Shown here: positions 1 through 8,609 of the stretch, one piece after another
Layout: every line of letters begins with the position of its first letter
Position numbering within the stretch: position 1 is the stretch's first letter
Source: Phreatobacter sp.
Lineage (GTDB): Bacteria > Pseudomonadota > Alphaproteobacteria > Rhizobiales > Phreatobacteraceae
Direction: 5' to 3'
Length of the DNA: 64,000 bases
Assembly: GCF_022843985.1 (NCBI RefSeq)
Contig: NZ_JALHMP010000019.1
Location: 26,058 to 90,057, forward strand
Made by a program: the position numbers and the translations under genes
Notes under the pieces: generated by a model
Databases searched by the model: none
The model's input: the letters and a program-made list of their open reading frames with translations, nothing else
Told to the model about the DNA's origin: nothing

Positions 1-578
1 ATGTCGAGCCGGATCCGCCGATGCCGCAGCCGCGCCCGTCACTGCGCGAGACCGCCCGCCAGGCCGCCGGCGAGCCGGTGACGGCACGGCCGGTCAATCT
101 CGACATGCCACTGGCCCCGCCCCGTTCCGAGCCCATCCGTCCCGAGCCCGTCCGTCCCGAGCCCGTCCGTCCCGAGCCCGCCCGCGTCGCGCCGGCTCCC
201 GCCGCGGTTCGCCCGGAACCGCCCCGCCCCGCCCCGGCAGCGCCTGCGGCCCGTGCGGAAGTGCCGCGCATCACGCCAGTCGTCACCCAGCCAGTCCGGG
301 CGGGCACGCCGGTGCCACCGCCCCGTCCGGCGCCGCCCGCTGCTGCGGCCACCGGCGCCGATGATGTCGCGGCCCGCTTGGAAGCCGCCCTGCGCAAGCC
401 GATCGGCACGGCATCGCCGCCGGCCGGAGCGAAACCCGCTGCACCGGCCGTACCGCCGCGACCGCAGCCGGCGCCCCCCGCCAAGGCCCTGTCGGCCGAC
501 GAGAAATCCGTCTTCGACAGCCTCGAGGAGGAGATGGCGGCTCTTCTTGGACGTGGACCGACACCGCCGAAGCCCTGA
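1..578 (+). CDS. fliO: C-terminal part of FliO-like flagellar biosynthesis protein (cut by window edge)
   Basis: The reading frame is open to the left edge (first complete codon at position 3), so this is the end of a longer gene. What remains is almost entirely a proline/alanine-rich cytoplasmic tail, ending in a short acidic amphipathic segment (DSLEEEMAALLGR) of the kind seen at the end of rhizobial FliO proteins. It lies upstream of fliP in the same direction, the usual fliO-fliP order. FliO is a membrane protein that helps assemble the FliP pore of the flagellar export gate. The membrane segment and SH3-like part would be outside the window. The assignment rests on context and the tail motif; no catalytic residues exist to check. 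Confidence 0.6.
   Translation, partial: VEPDPPMPQPRPSLRETARQAAGEPVTARPVNLDMPLAPPRSEPIRPEPVRPEPVRPEPARVAPAPAAVRPEPPRPAPAAPAARAEVPRITPVVTQPVRAGTPVPPPRPAPPAAAATGADDVAARLEAALRKPIGTASPPAGAKPAAPAVPPRPQPAPPAKALSADEKSVFDSLEEEMAALLGRGPTPPKP
123..182 (+). repeat. In-frame 15-bp tandem repeat, four copies
   Basis: Four consecutive 15-bp units of the form CGTCCCGAGCCCGTC encode R-P-E-P-V-type pentapeptides inside the FliO tail. Units 2 and 3 are identical; units 1 and 4 differ by one or two bases. Near-identity at DNA level suggests recent expansion by slippage. Confidence 0.8.
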
Positions 579-890
579 CGCTCGGCCTCGCTGCCCGCAC
601 CAGGGGCAGCGCCATCGCCGCGTGCGATGGCGTGACCTAAGTAGCGCGGGACGAAATGTCCCACCATCCACCTCCCTGCCGCGCCGGAACAGCGGAATCG
701 CCGGTTTCGGCCCGCGGCGGACATCCGGGCCGCAGCACGCGACGATGACAGGGGACTTTCACCGCCTTCCGGGCCCAATCCGCCGCCGCCTGGCGGCAGG
801 CCCGCCGCCCAGGCCGGCGCGTCGCCCCCACAGGCCTGCCCCCCGACCTGCTAAGCTTGCCAGCAGCGATTCGGATGGCGCGGAACGGCA
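579..890. other. 312-bp gap between fliO and fliP
   Basis: No convincing gene is seen here. The only structure noticed is a 9-bp stem at 610-618 and 624-632 (CGCCATCGC / GCGATGGCG, loop of 5) just after fliO. It lacks a T-run, so it may be a weak terminator or attenuator. The gap is long for an fliO-fliP pair, and fliP may have its own promoter. Confidence 0.5.
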
Positions 891-1667
891 ATGGCCCCGA
901 CGACCCCACATGGCAGGATGCCCAGGCGCCCGGCATTGCGCCGCGCGGCGGTGCTGTGTGCCCTCGTTGCCGCTGGCCTTGCCGCCGGTCCGGCCGCTGC
1001 CCAGGACATCTCGATCAATCTCGGCCAGGGTGCCGGCGTCAACGAGCGGGTCATCCAGCTCATCGGCCTCATCACCATTCTGTCGGTCGCCCCCTCCATC
1101 CTGATCATGGTGACCAGCTTCGTGCGCATCGCCGTGGTGCTCTCACTGCTGCGCACGGCCATCGGCACCCAGACCGCGCCGCCCAACGCGGTCATTGTCG
1201 GCCTGTCGCTTTTCCTGACCGGTTTCGTCATGGCGCCGACGCTGCAGCAGAGCTACGACCTCGGCGTCAGACCGCTGATCGAGAACCAGATCGAACTGCC
1301 GCAGGCCTTCGAGCGCGCCTCCGGACCGTTCCGGGACTTCATGCTGAAACATGTGCGGGAGAACGATTTGGCGCTGTTCCAGGAGCTCTCCCGGGAACCG
1401 GTGCCGGCGACGCCCCAGGAGGTCTCGTTCCGCGTGCTCGTCCCCGCCTTCATGATCTCCGAGCTGCGCCGCGCCTTCGAGATCGCCTTCCTGCTCTTCG
1501 TGCCCTTCCTCGTCATCGACCTGGTCGTGGCCTCGGTCCTCATGTCCATGGGCATGATGATGTTGCCACCGATCACGGTCTCGATGCCGTTCAAGCTGAT
1601 CTTCTTCGTGCTGGTCGACGGCTGGAATCTCGTCGCCGGCAGCCTGGTGCGAAGTTTCGGCACCTAG
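891..1667 (+). CDS. fliP: Flagellar export gate protein FliP
   Basis: This 258-residue protein is the FliP core of the flagellar type III export gate in the inner membrane, where it forms a pore with FliQ and FliR. It has a cleavable signal peptide ending near AAAQD (about residue 38). Then comes the characteristic stretch LITILSVAPSILIMVTSF followed by VLSLLRTAIGTQ, a second hydrophobic segment, a central soluble loop (RPLIENQI, FRDFMLKHV), and the C-terminal pair of membrane helices containing MSMGMMMLPP. Length and segment order match the family throughout. The start at 891 keeps the whole signal peptide; a second ATG at 918 is possible but has a poorly placed ribosome site. It is last in its rightward run and converges on the motor operon. 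Confidence 0.97.
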   Translation: MAPTTPHGRMPRRPALRRAAVLCALVAAGLAAGPAAAQDISINLGQGAGVNERVIQLIGLITILSVAPSILIMVTSFVRIAVVLSLLRTAIGTQTAPPNAVIVGLSLFLTGFVMAPTLQQSYDLGVRPLIENQIELPQAFERASGPFRDFMLKHVRENDLALFQELSREPVPATPQEVSFRVLVPAFMISELRRAFEIAFLLFVPFLVIDLVVASVLMSMGMMMLPPITVSMPFKLIFFVLVDGWNLVAGSLVRSFGT

Positions 1668-1689
1668 GTAGAGCGCGCAACTCCTCGCC

Positions 1690-4600
1690 TCATCCCTGGC
1701 GCGGCGTCGCGCCGGTCGGCGTGTCGGATTGCTGCGCGGGCGGCTCGGCGGCGCCGGGTGTCTCGTTCGGATAGCGCTCGCGATAGTTCTTCAGGAAAGC
1801 GTCCAGCGTGTCACGGTCGGCGATGGACTTGGCAATCTCGCGATATTCGACGCCGCGCGCCTCGATGGGTGAGGTCACCACGTCGAAGGAACGCTCGTCC
1901 GGCGTGCCCTTCATGGCCTCGCGCCAGCGGTTGCGCAGGCGGTCGAGGCCGAGGGCGTCGTCCACCAGTGCATAGCCGATCGCCGCCCTGAGGAGATGGC
2001 GCCGCTCGTCGTTGCCGAGGGGGGCGTTGCCGGAGCGGGCCGAGACCCAGCGTTCGCTCTGCTCGGCCGACTCGCGGTGCCGTTGGGCGCCCCAGTGGAT
2101 GTCAGCGCGAAGCATCTCGGCTTCCGGCGTCTGGATGCCGGAGAGCATTTCCAGCGCCTGGTCGGGCCGGCCGGCATCGGCATGGGCGCGGGCCTCGAGC
2201 AGGTAGCGCTGGACCCGCAATTCCTCCGGGAGATCGGCAAGGCGCGTCGTGCGCAGCGCCTGGAGGGCTGCCGCGGGCTTGCGGTTGCTCAAATGGATCA
2301 GGGCCAGCCGGGCTGCGACCTGCGACCGGGCCGCCCCCGTCAGGCGCCGGTCGATCTGGTGCTGTAGCAGCGCTGCCGCCTGGTCGAGAAGGTCCATGCC
2401 TGCGAGCCGGTCGGCCAGGCGGCGGATGATCTCGTCGCCGCGGCGTCCCTGCGGGGTCATGTCGCGGAAATCAAAATAGAGTGCCAGCGCATCGACCGGC
2501 TTCATCTGGTCGGCATTGCCGTCAAGGAACAGCCGCTCGAAATGGCGGGCGACGTCGTCCTGCATGCCGCGCACTGTTTCCGAGCGCGGATGGGCACGCA
2601 TCGCCAGCCGCATGGTGGTGAAGGCCTCGCGGAACTGGCCCTGGTCGGCATAGAGCTTGGCGAGCAGGGCAAGCGTCCGGGCCTCGACCTCGTCACCGCG
2701 CCAGCTGTAGCTCTGCACCTCGAGTTCCTCGATCGCCGCCTTGCGGTCGATCTCGCCGAGGCGGTGGCGGGCAGCGAGCAAGCGTTGCTCGGCATCGGCA
2801 CGGACCGGCAGGTCGGGCCCGTTGGCGGCGCGGCCATAGGCGACCACGGCGTCGCGGTCCATGCCCTTGGCCTCGATGACGCGCCCGCGCAGGAGGGCGA
2901 ACTGCTGCTCGGCGGACGGCGGGATGCCGATCTCCTGCAACTCGGCGAGATGCTTGTCGGCGCGCTCGACCGCACCGCTGTCGAGCGCCGCCTCGATGGC
3001 ACGCACCAGGATCGCCCGCGCCAGCGGATGCGGCAGGGTCGCCGGCGACACGTCGGAGCCCTCGAACGTGTCGTGCGCCTCGCGCGACCGGCCATCCATG
3101 GCGAGCGCCGTGGCGCGCCACAGCGCGATGTCCGGTGCGTTCGCCATGGCCGGATGGGCGAATTCCCGCAGTGCATCGGCCGGGCGGTGCATCATGATCG
3201 AGACCACACCGCGGAGGCCCTGAATCGCGCCGTCCTCGGCGATCCGCCGGTCCTGCCGCACGATGGCGTCGAGGACAGCCTTGGCCTCCGCCCAGCGCTG
3301 CTGCGCCATGTAGAACCGCACGAGGTCGAGGCGTCTGGCGGTTCGCTGCGTGTCGTGGACGGCGGCCGCGGTCGCAATCAGATCGCCCTCGCGCTCGCGG
3401 AACGGGGCGCGTTCATCCGCCGCCCAGAGTTCGAGATCGAAAGTGATCGTCCGGGGCCGCCGCACCATGCGCTGGACCGGCGTTGGCTTGGCGAGGCCGG
3501 CGCTGAGCAGCAGGCCGGAGGGGCGGCCGATATTGACCTGATCGCCCGAGATCGTCACCGACAGGTCGTCGGCAAGGGGCTGGAACACGAGACCGTGGCT
3601 TCCCGCCAGCGCGACGAACTCGACCATTTCCCGAGGCTGGACGAAGGACCGTGCAGGCCCCGCGCCGGTCACCACCAGCAGCGTGTCGCCGGCCAGCGGG
3701 TCGGCGAGGCGATGCACCGAGCCGGCATTGGGAAAATCGACGGTCGCGATCAGCCGGTCGCCCTGCTCGGTGGCGCGGGAGAGATGCATCGGGCGCGGCG
3801 GCTCCAGGATACTGTCAGCCAGCGTGACGATCCAGGCGAGGCCGTCGCGGCTGGCCGATGCCAGGCTCTGGCGCTCCAGACCGATGCGCACGGCGATGCC
3901 GTTGCGCGAGCGGGAGGCGTCGACGGAGGAGAAAATGCCGGCGGCTTCGGCCTGGAGCCCGGCGAGCGCCACCTCCTCCAGCGTGTCGAAGACGAGCCAG
4001 AGCGTGTCGCCGCGCTGGAAGACGGCACCGGGCGTCTCGCGGGTGAAGGGGACGAGAATGCGGACGGTTCCCCCGGCGCGACGCGCCTGCATGGCGACCG
4101 GTCCGGCGGCCGGCGGCGCCGGTGGGACGGCCGGGTCGGCGGTCTCGACATGCGCCGGCGCCGCGACTGGAGCAATGGGAGGGCCCGCTGCGACGGCGGG
4201 AGCGGCGGGTTCGGCAGCGGCAGCAGGTGAAGCAACGGGTGCGAGCGGTGGCCGCGCGGCTTCGACTGGCGGCGGCGAGGGAGGCAGGCGTGGCATCGGC
4301 GGCAGGGCCGGTCGGGCGGCGACGAGCGGCGGCGTCGGCACATTGCCCGGCAGCATGGTGACGGCCGGCGGCACCAGCCCCGGCTGGCGCAACTGCGCGG
4401 CGGCCGGATCCCGCGGATTGACTGCGGCGCCGCGCATGGTCAGGTCGAGCACATAGGTGCCCTCCTCCCGGAATGCCCGCACATCAGCCTGTGGCGATAC
4501 CGCCATGCGGAACACCAGTTCATCCGTCCCGGTATCGGCCTCGATCTCGCCGACGAAGGGCGGCAGCGCATCGCGCACCTGCCGGAGGTCGGAGGTAAAG

Positions 4601-5277
4601 GGCTTGGCGACGCGCAGCATTAGGCGGTCACCGCTCCGGTCGATCGAGATGGCGGCCGGCTCGGGCAGCGAGAAAACGAAGCGAGAGAAGGTCGGATGAT
4701 TGCCGACCCGCACGGTCACCGCGGGCATGGTCCGCGCCACGCGCTGCGACTCGGCGAGACGGGCCCGCCGCTCGGCCTCGCGGGCGCGCCGCGTCAGTTC
4801 CTCGACCACGTCCAGCGGCAGACCCGGCGGCAGACCGCGCCAGTTGTCCGGCATCATGTCGACGAAGAGCCGCTCGCCCGCCTCCATGGAATTGACCGTG
4901 ACACGCTGCGCCAGGGCGAAGCGGAGCGACTTGCCGTCAGGGTCGCGCCGGACGGCGGTGACATAGTCGCGCAGCACGGTCGTCAACGGGGCGACCTGGA
5001 CATCGACCGGCTGCGAGAAGGCGATGACGAGGACCCCGCCGGTGACCTTCACCTCGGTGGGCACCTGCTGGTCGAAATGGAAGACGAGGCGGGCGAAGCC
5101 ACCCGTGGTCGAGGCGGTCAGTTCGGCCTTGCTGACCGCGGGGCGCGCATCGGCGGCGGCGGGTGCCGGAGGGCGCGGAGCCTGCGCCTGCGCGCTCGAC
5201 AGCGGGACATGGCAAAGCAGGGCGGCAGCAAGGCCGACCCGCGTCACACGCCATACGCACCACGCGTTCCCGTCCAT
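1690..5277 (-). CDS. Large secreted TPR protein of the flagellar motor operon, function unknown
   Basis: A 1195-residue protein with a signal peptide (basic start, hydrophobic core, SSAQAQA cleavage region). The first ATG, at 5328, would give a 17-residue longer and unlikely leader, so 5277 is preferred, though neither start has a clear ribosome site. Residues about 50-310 look like repeated small beta domains resembling AMIN domains (RLVFHFDQ, RFVFSL, VLDLTM). A proline/alanine-rich linker follows (about 310-410), then another beta-rich part (about 415-640), then a long helical TPR-like region to the C terminus. It is the last gene of fliL-fliM-DUF6468-motE and probably co-transcribed. I infer a periplasmic role in motor assembly or stator function, because MotE is itself periplasmic. 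No gene symbol is recognised. Confidence 0.85.
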   Translation of the reverse strand: MDGNAWCVWRVTRVGLAAALLCHVPLSSAQAQAPRPPAPAAADARPAVSKAELTASTTGGFARLVFHFDQQVPTEVKVTGGVLVIAFSQPVDVQVAPLTTVLRDYVTAVRRDPDGKSLRFALAQRVTVNSMEAGERLFVDMMPDNWRGLPPGLPLDVVEELTRRAREAERRARLAESQRVARTMPAVTVRVGNHPTFSRFVFSLPEPAAISIDRSGDRLMLRVAKPFTSDLRQVRDALPPFVGEIEADTGTDELVFRMAVSPQADVRAFREEGTYVLDLTMRGAAVNPRDPAAAQLRQPGLVPPAVTMLPGNVPTPPLVAARPALPPMPRLPPSPPPVEAARPPLAPVASPAAAAEPAAPAVAAGPPIAPVAAPAHVETADPAVPPAPPAAGPVAMQARRAGGTVRILVPFTRETPGAVFQRGDTLWLVFDTLEEVALAGLQAEAAGIFSSVDASRSRNGIAVRIGLERQSLASASRDGLAWIVTLADSILEPPRPMHLSRATEQGDRLIATVDFPNAGSVHRLADPLAGDTLLVVTGAGPARSFVQPREMVEFVALAGSHGLVFQPLADDLSVTISGDQVNIGRPSGLLLSAGLAKPTPVQRMVRRPRTITFDLELWAADERAPFREREGDLIATAAAVHDTQRTARRLDLVRFYMAQQRWAEAKAVLDAIVRQDRRIAEDGAIQGLRGVVSIMMHRPADALREFAHPAMANAPDIALWRATALAMDGRSREAHDTFEGSDVSPATLPHPLARAILVRAIEAALDSGAVERADKHLAELQEIGIPPSAEQQFALLRGRVIEAKGMDRDAVVAYGRAANGPDLPVRADAEQRLLAARHRLGEIDRKAAIEELEVQSYSWRGDEVEARTLALLAKLYADQGQFREAFTTMRLAMRAHPRSETVRGMQDDVARHFERLFLDGNADQMKPVDALALYFDFRDMTPQGRRGDEIIRRLADRLAGMDLLDQAAALLQHQIDRRLTGAARSQVAARLALIHLSNRKPAAALQALRTTRLADLPEELRVQRYLLEARAHADAGRPDQALEMLSGIQTPEAEMLRADIHWGAQRHRESAEQSERWVSARSGNAPLGNDERRHLLRAAIGYALVDDALGLDRLRNRWREAMKGTPDERSFDVVTSPIEARGVEYREIAKSIADRDTLDAFLKNYRERYPNETPGAAEPPAQQSDTPTGATPRQG

Positions 5278-5380
5278 GGGACTCGAATCTTCTGCCGGCC
5301 CTGGGGACCCGGCATGCGGCGGCTCCATGCCCCCGATTGCGGGGCATCATGGACATTCGTGATTAACACGGCGTTTCGCC

Positions 5381-6115
5381 TCAGCGGCTCGGCCGGCCCT
5401 CGATCTTCGGCAGCGTGTCGGGCGACACGACCCGCGGATCGGCCGCAGCCTGCTGGTTCGGCCGGCGCGCCAGTTCGGTCGTCAGGCGCTTGGCCTGCTC
5501 GGCCTGCATCTGTGCGATGACATCGGCGAGTTTCGGCGGGCGCATAGCACGGGCGACCTCGATCAGCACGTTCATGTCGAGGCTGTCGAAGATCCGTGCC
5601 GCATCCTTCGGCCGCATCGACTCGTACATGCTGACGACACCGCGGAAACGGGCCTGCTCGGCCTCGTCGCGGCGCTGTTCGAGCCCGGTGATGCGCGTCT
5701 CCAGTTCGCGCAATTCATTGACGCGCTGTTCCATGCGCCGCTCGGTGGCGCGCAACAGGTTCTCGCGCATGTCGAGTTCGCGCTGCCGGGTATCCAGTTC
5801 CTGACGGCGTTCCTGCAGGCGCTCGAGAATGGCGCGTTCGGCGGCCGAAACGGTGGGGGCCTGGGGCGCGGCGGCCTGCGGCAGGGGTTGCGGTGGAGGC
5901 GGCGCTGCCGCCGGGGCCGCTGCCGGAGCGGCCGCCGGCGTCGCACCTGTGGTGAGATCGGCATCGGCCGGCGATTCGATGCCGGGGATCGTCGTGTCCT
6001 GCGCCATGACCTGGCGAGGGCCGGCGAGATCCCCGCTGAGCAGTCCCACGGCCTTCAGGAACAGAAGACCGCCGGCCGCGAAGATGACGATGGGAAGAAG
6101 CCGCAGGTCCCGCAT
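5381..6115 (-). CDS. motE: MotE-like flagellar motor protein
   Basis: A 244-residue protein with an N-terminal membrane anchor or signal (LLPIVIFAAGGLLFLKAVGLL). An alanine/proline-rich linker follows, then a long coiled coil (about residues 95-160, rich in ERLQERRQELDTRQ-type heptads), and an MgtE-N-like helical domain (VVSMYESMRPKDAARIFDSLD, then VLIEVARAMRPPKLADVIAQM). This is the architecture of rhizobial MotE, which in Sinorhizobium is a periplasmic chaperone for the motor protein MotC. A ribosome site (GAGGA) sits 6 nt before the ATG. It lies 10 bp downstream of the DUF6468 gene and just upstream of the large TPR protein, whose partner it could be. No motC-like gene is visible in the window. 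Confidence 0.88.
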   Translation of the reverse strand: MRDLRLLPIVIFAAGGLLFLKAVGLLSGDLAGPRQVMAQDTTIPGIESPADADLTTGATPAAAPAAAPAAAPPPPQPLPQAAAPQAPTVSAAERAILERLQERRQELDTRQRELDMRENLLRATERRMEQRVNELRELETRITGLEQRRDEAEQARFRGVVSMYESMRPKDAARIFDSLDMNVLIEVARAMRPPKLADVIAQMQAEQAKRLTTELARRPNQQAAADPRVVSPDTLPKIEGRPSR

Positions 6116-6125
6116 GGTTTATCCT

Positions 6126-6611
6126 CTAGGCGGCGCGCGTCTGCGCGCGCGCGGCGAAGGCCTTGGCCGCTGCCAGCGTCGAGGCGGCGCCCGCGGGGTG
6201 ATTGTCGCCGGGGTCGCGGACGATGACCGGGATGATCGGCTCGACCGCCGGGATGGGCGGTCTGCGCGGCCGACCGGCGTCGCGGGCTGCCTCGGTGATC
6301 CGGCTGATGCGCTCCACCACGACCTCACCGGCCTTCACCTCGCGCTCGATGTCGACGAGAAAGCGTTCGGCGGTCCGCAGCCGCTCGCCGAGCGTGCCGT
6401 CGCATTCGCGCACCGTGACCTTCAGGCCCTGGATCGCCCGCTCGGCGATTTCGGTCGCGGTGATCAGTTCGGCGATCGTCGCCTTCAGCGACTGTTCGTC
6501 GGAGCGCAGCCGCTGCAGGCGCCGGTTGAGGGTGATGCAATAGGCGATGGTCGCCGCCAGCAGCCCTGCAACGAGAAGTTCCACCACCATCGACACGGTG
6601 AAGCTGGTCAT
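6126..6611 (-). CDS. DUF6468 family flagellar-operon membrane protein
   Basis: A short protein (161 residues from the second of two adjacent ATGs) with one N-terminal membrane helix (VSMVVELLVAGLLAATIAYCITLN). A helical cytoplasmic domain follows, with repeated basic/acidic heptads (RRLQRLRSDEQSLKATIAEL) and a proline-rich tail. Proteins of this family sit next to fliM in many Alphaproteobacteria, but their biochemical role is unknown. The first ATG (6614) overlaps the fliM stop as ATGA. The AGGAGG ribosome site lies only 1 nt from that ATG, so the second ATG at 6611 is a slightly better start. Translation is likely coupled to fliM either way. Confidence 0.85.
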   Translation of the reverse strand: MTSFTVSMVVELLVAGLLAATIAYCITLNRRLQRLRSDEQSLKATIAELITATEIAERAIQGLKVTVRECDGTLGERLRTAERFLVDIEREVKAGEVVVERISRITEAARDAGRPRRPPIPAVEPIIPVIVRDPGDNHPAGAASTLAAAKAFAARAQTRAA

Positions 6612-7768
6612 CATGCCTCCTGTCCGCCCGAAGAGATCTGTTCGAATTGCGACATCGAGGTGCGACCGCGTCGCAGCGGCTTCTGGATCCGGATGGCGAC
6701 CCTGTCACCCACCCGGCCCATGCGCCCCTCGGTCAACGTCTCGCTGCCACAGCGCACCTTGACCAGGGCATCCGGCTTCATGTCGAGGACGAGCGTGTCG
6801 CCGACCTTCAAGTTCATCAGCTTGCGCAGCGGAAACGCATTCTCGTAGAGGACAGCTTCCACATCCGTGCAAGACTGGAAGATCTCGGTCGCCAGGTGCC
6901 CCTCCCAGACCGGGTCGCGGCCGAGCTTCTCGCCGACGAAGGTCTGCATCAGGCGATCGCGGATGGGCTCCAGCGTCGCATAGGGCAGCAGCATCTCGAT
7001 CGAGCCGCCGCGCTCTTCCATATCGATGCGGAAGCGCACGAGGATGGCGGCATTGTTGGGCCGCGAGATGGCGGCGAAGCGCGGATTGGTCTCCAGCCGG
7101 TCGATCTTGAAGGTGACCGGCGAGATCGGCCGGAAAGCCGCCTCGGCATCGGCCAGGATGACCTCGATCATCCGCTTGACGAGGCCCATCTCGATGGTCG
7201 TGTAGGGACGCCCCTCGACGCGGATGGCGGTGACGCCGCGGCGGCCGCCCAGCAGCACGTCGATAATCGAGTAGATCAGGCTCGAATCGACCGTGGCGAT
7301 GCCGAAATTGTCCCATTCCTCGGCCTTGAAGATGGAGAGGATGGCCGGCAGCGGGATCGAGTTCAGATAGTCGGCGAAGCGGACAGCATGGATCCGGTCG
7401 AGCGAGACCTCGACATTGTCGGAGGTGAAGTTGCGCAAGGAGGTCGTGAGCAGCCGCACCAGGCGGTCGAACACGATATCGAGCATCGGCAGACGCTCGT
7501 AGGCGACCATGGCGGAGTCGATGATGGCGCGGATGCCGCCATTGTCGGACAGCGCCAGGTCTTCGATCGAGAAGCCGAGGAGATTGTCGATCTCCTCCTG
7601 GTTGAGGATGCGCTCGGCGCCGCCCTTCGAGCCGGCGCTGACATGGGCCATGCCGTCTTCGCCGACGGATTCCCACGTCTGTTCTGCATCCGATCCCGAG
7701 GAGCCCTGCTCCTCCAGCGCCATGCCCCATTCGGCGGCAAGGGCATCCTGATCGATATCGCCAGCCAT
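6611..7768 (-). CDS. fliM: Flagellar motor switch protein FliM
   Basis: A 385-residue FliM, the C-ring protein that binds phosphorylated CheY and sets rotation direction. The N-terminal peptide LNQEEIDNLLGF (about residues 55-66) matches the conserved CheY-binding motif. It is preceded by a roughly 50-residue extension that enteric FliM lacks. The middle domain contains LSIFKAEEWDNFGIATVDSS and the GGRRG loop. The C-terminal part is the FliN-like surface domain (LMNLKVGDTLVLD, then GRMGRVGDRVAIRI). It lies 10 bp after fliL and overlaps the DUF6468 start. No fliG or fliN lies in this window. Confidence 0.97.
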   Translation of the reverse strand: MAGDIDQDALAAEWGMALEEQGSSGSDAEQTWESVGEDGMAHVSAGSKGGAERILNQEEIDNLLGFSIEDLALSDNGGIRAIIDSAMVAYERLPMLDIVFDRLVRLLTTSLRNFTSDNVEVSLDRIHAVRFADYLNSIPLPAILSIFKAEEWDNFGIATVDSSLIYSIIDVLLGGRRGVTAIRVEGRPYTTIEMGLVKRMIEVILADAEAAFRPISPVTFKIDRLETNPRFAAISRPNNAAILVRFRIDMEERGGSIEMLLPYATLEPIRDRLMQTFVGEKLGRDPVWEGHLATEIFQSCTDVEAVLYENAFPLRKLMNLKVGDTLVLDMKPDALVKVRCGSETLTEGRMGRVGDRVAIRIQKPLRRGRTSMSQFEQISSGGQEA

Positions 7769-7778
7769 GGTCAGACCG

Positions 7779-8288
7779 TCACTGCACGACGATTTCGCGG
7801 AACAGCACGGCGTTGACCCGTGCCGGGTGGACGGCGGTATTGACCCGCCGGGTCAACTCGTCGCGCAGCCGGAAGATGCCGGCCGAGCCCTCGATGTCGG
7901 ACGGGCGCATCTCACGCAGATAGAGCTGAAAGGCGTCGACCACCCGCGGCATGATCGGCTTGATCTGGTCAGCGACCTTGGAATCCGTCACCTCAAGGGC
8001 AACCTTGACCCTCAGATATTGCGGCCGGTCCTGTCCGACCGACAGGTTCACGGTCATGTCCGGCAGATCAACGAAGGCCACCGGCTTGACCGCCTGAACA
8101 GGGGGAGCGGCCGCGGTCTCCGGCTTCTTCTTGAGGAAGAAAAACCAGCCGCCACCGCCCAGCGCGATCACTGCGACCGCAGCGCCCGCGATCATGATCA
8201 TCTTCTTCTTGCCGCCGCCGGCCTCCGCCGCGACGCCCTCTTCGGCGTCCTCGCCGTCCGCTTCAGGCTTCTTCGGTTTCTTCGCCAT
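7779..8288 (-). CDS. fliL: Flagellar basal body protein FliL
   Basis: A 169-residue FliL, a single-pass inner-membrane protein that surrounds the stator and supports motor torque. It has a lysine-rich, acidic cytoplasmic N terminus (MAKKPKKPEADGEDAEE), one membrane helix (KKMIMIAGAAVAVIALGGGGWFFF) and a periplasmic domain containing VDLPDMTVNLSV and RPQYLRVKVALEV. It ends in the usual REIVVQ. An in-frame extension to 8435 exists, but the family begins near the KK-rich start, so 8288 is chosen. It is the first gene of the leftward motor operon and is divergent from flgF. The 321-bp gap between them carries the regulatory sites listed separately. Confidence 0.95.
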   Translation of the reverse strand: MAKKPKKPEADGEDAEEGVAAEAGGGKKKMIMIAGAAVAVIALGGGGWFFFLKKKPETAAAPPVQAVKPVAFVDLPDMTVNLSVGQDRPQYLRVKVALEVTDSKVADQIKPIMPRVVDAFQLYLREMRPSDIEGSAGIFRLRDELTRRVNTAVHPARVNAVLFREIVVQ

Positions 8289-8335
8289 CAGTGAATGCCC
8301 CGGATTCTCTGAATGGGACAATGGCGCCCCAATGG

Positions 8336-8350
8336 TTAACGCCTCGTTTA
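8336..8350. promoter_or_regulatory. CtrA-like site between fliL and flgF
   Basis: The sequence is TTAA-CGCCTCG-TTTA: two tetramers with exactly 7 bp between them, one mismatch from the CtrA full site TTAA-N7-TTAA. It lies 48 bp upstream of the fliL start and could act on either divergent operon. Binding is inferred, not shown. Confidence 0.5.
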
Positions 8351-8365
8351 TTTTCGTTAAGCGCG

Positions 8366-8380
8366 CGGCAAGATTTGCCG
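8366..8380. promoter_or_regulatory. FlbD-like dyad upstream of flgF
   Basis: The sequence is CGGCA-AGATT-TGCCG, one of four copies of the CGGCA-N5-TGCCG dyad found upstream of flagellar operons in this window. It resembles the ftr elements bound by FlbD in Caulobacter. Its centre is about 98 bp upstream of the -24 element for flgF. Confidence 0.6.
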
Positions 8381-8468
8381 GGACGAAACGGCCGGGCGGA
8401 CCATTCGTGCCGCCCGCCGCCCCACCAGAGACCATGGTTAAGCAATTGATATTCCTTGCATCGAGCAG

Positions 8469-8485
8469 TTGGCACGAAGGCTGCG
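8469..8485 (+). promoter_or_regulatory. Putative sigma-54 promoter of flgFGAH
   Basis: The sequence TTGGCACG-AAGG-CTGCG carries the -24 GG and -12 GC exactly 12 bp apart and matches YTGGCACG-N4-TTGCW with two mismatches in the -12 box. Predicted transcription starts near 8496, leaving a leader of about 110 nt before flgF. Confidence 0.6.
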
Positions 8486-8609
8486 TGATGGTCTTCGGTC
8501 ACCGGGCCCGTTTGGGAGAACGGATACGGGGGCCAACTGGGGAGCACCGCTTCGGACGACCGTCTTGGGAGAGACGGTCCGGCGAGGCGGACACGAAGGG
8601 ACTGGTCCG

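Noticed and set aside
610..632. Hairpin after fliO as a terminator
   Set aside because: The stem is good but no T-run follows on either strand, so it is mentioned only as a weak structure.
2542..4230. Long open frame on the plus strand opposite the TPR protein
   Set aside because: It lies wholly antisense to a gene with signal peptide and domain structure, has low-complexity arginine/glycine/alanine composition, and is a by-product of high GC.
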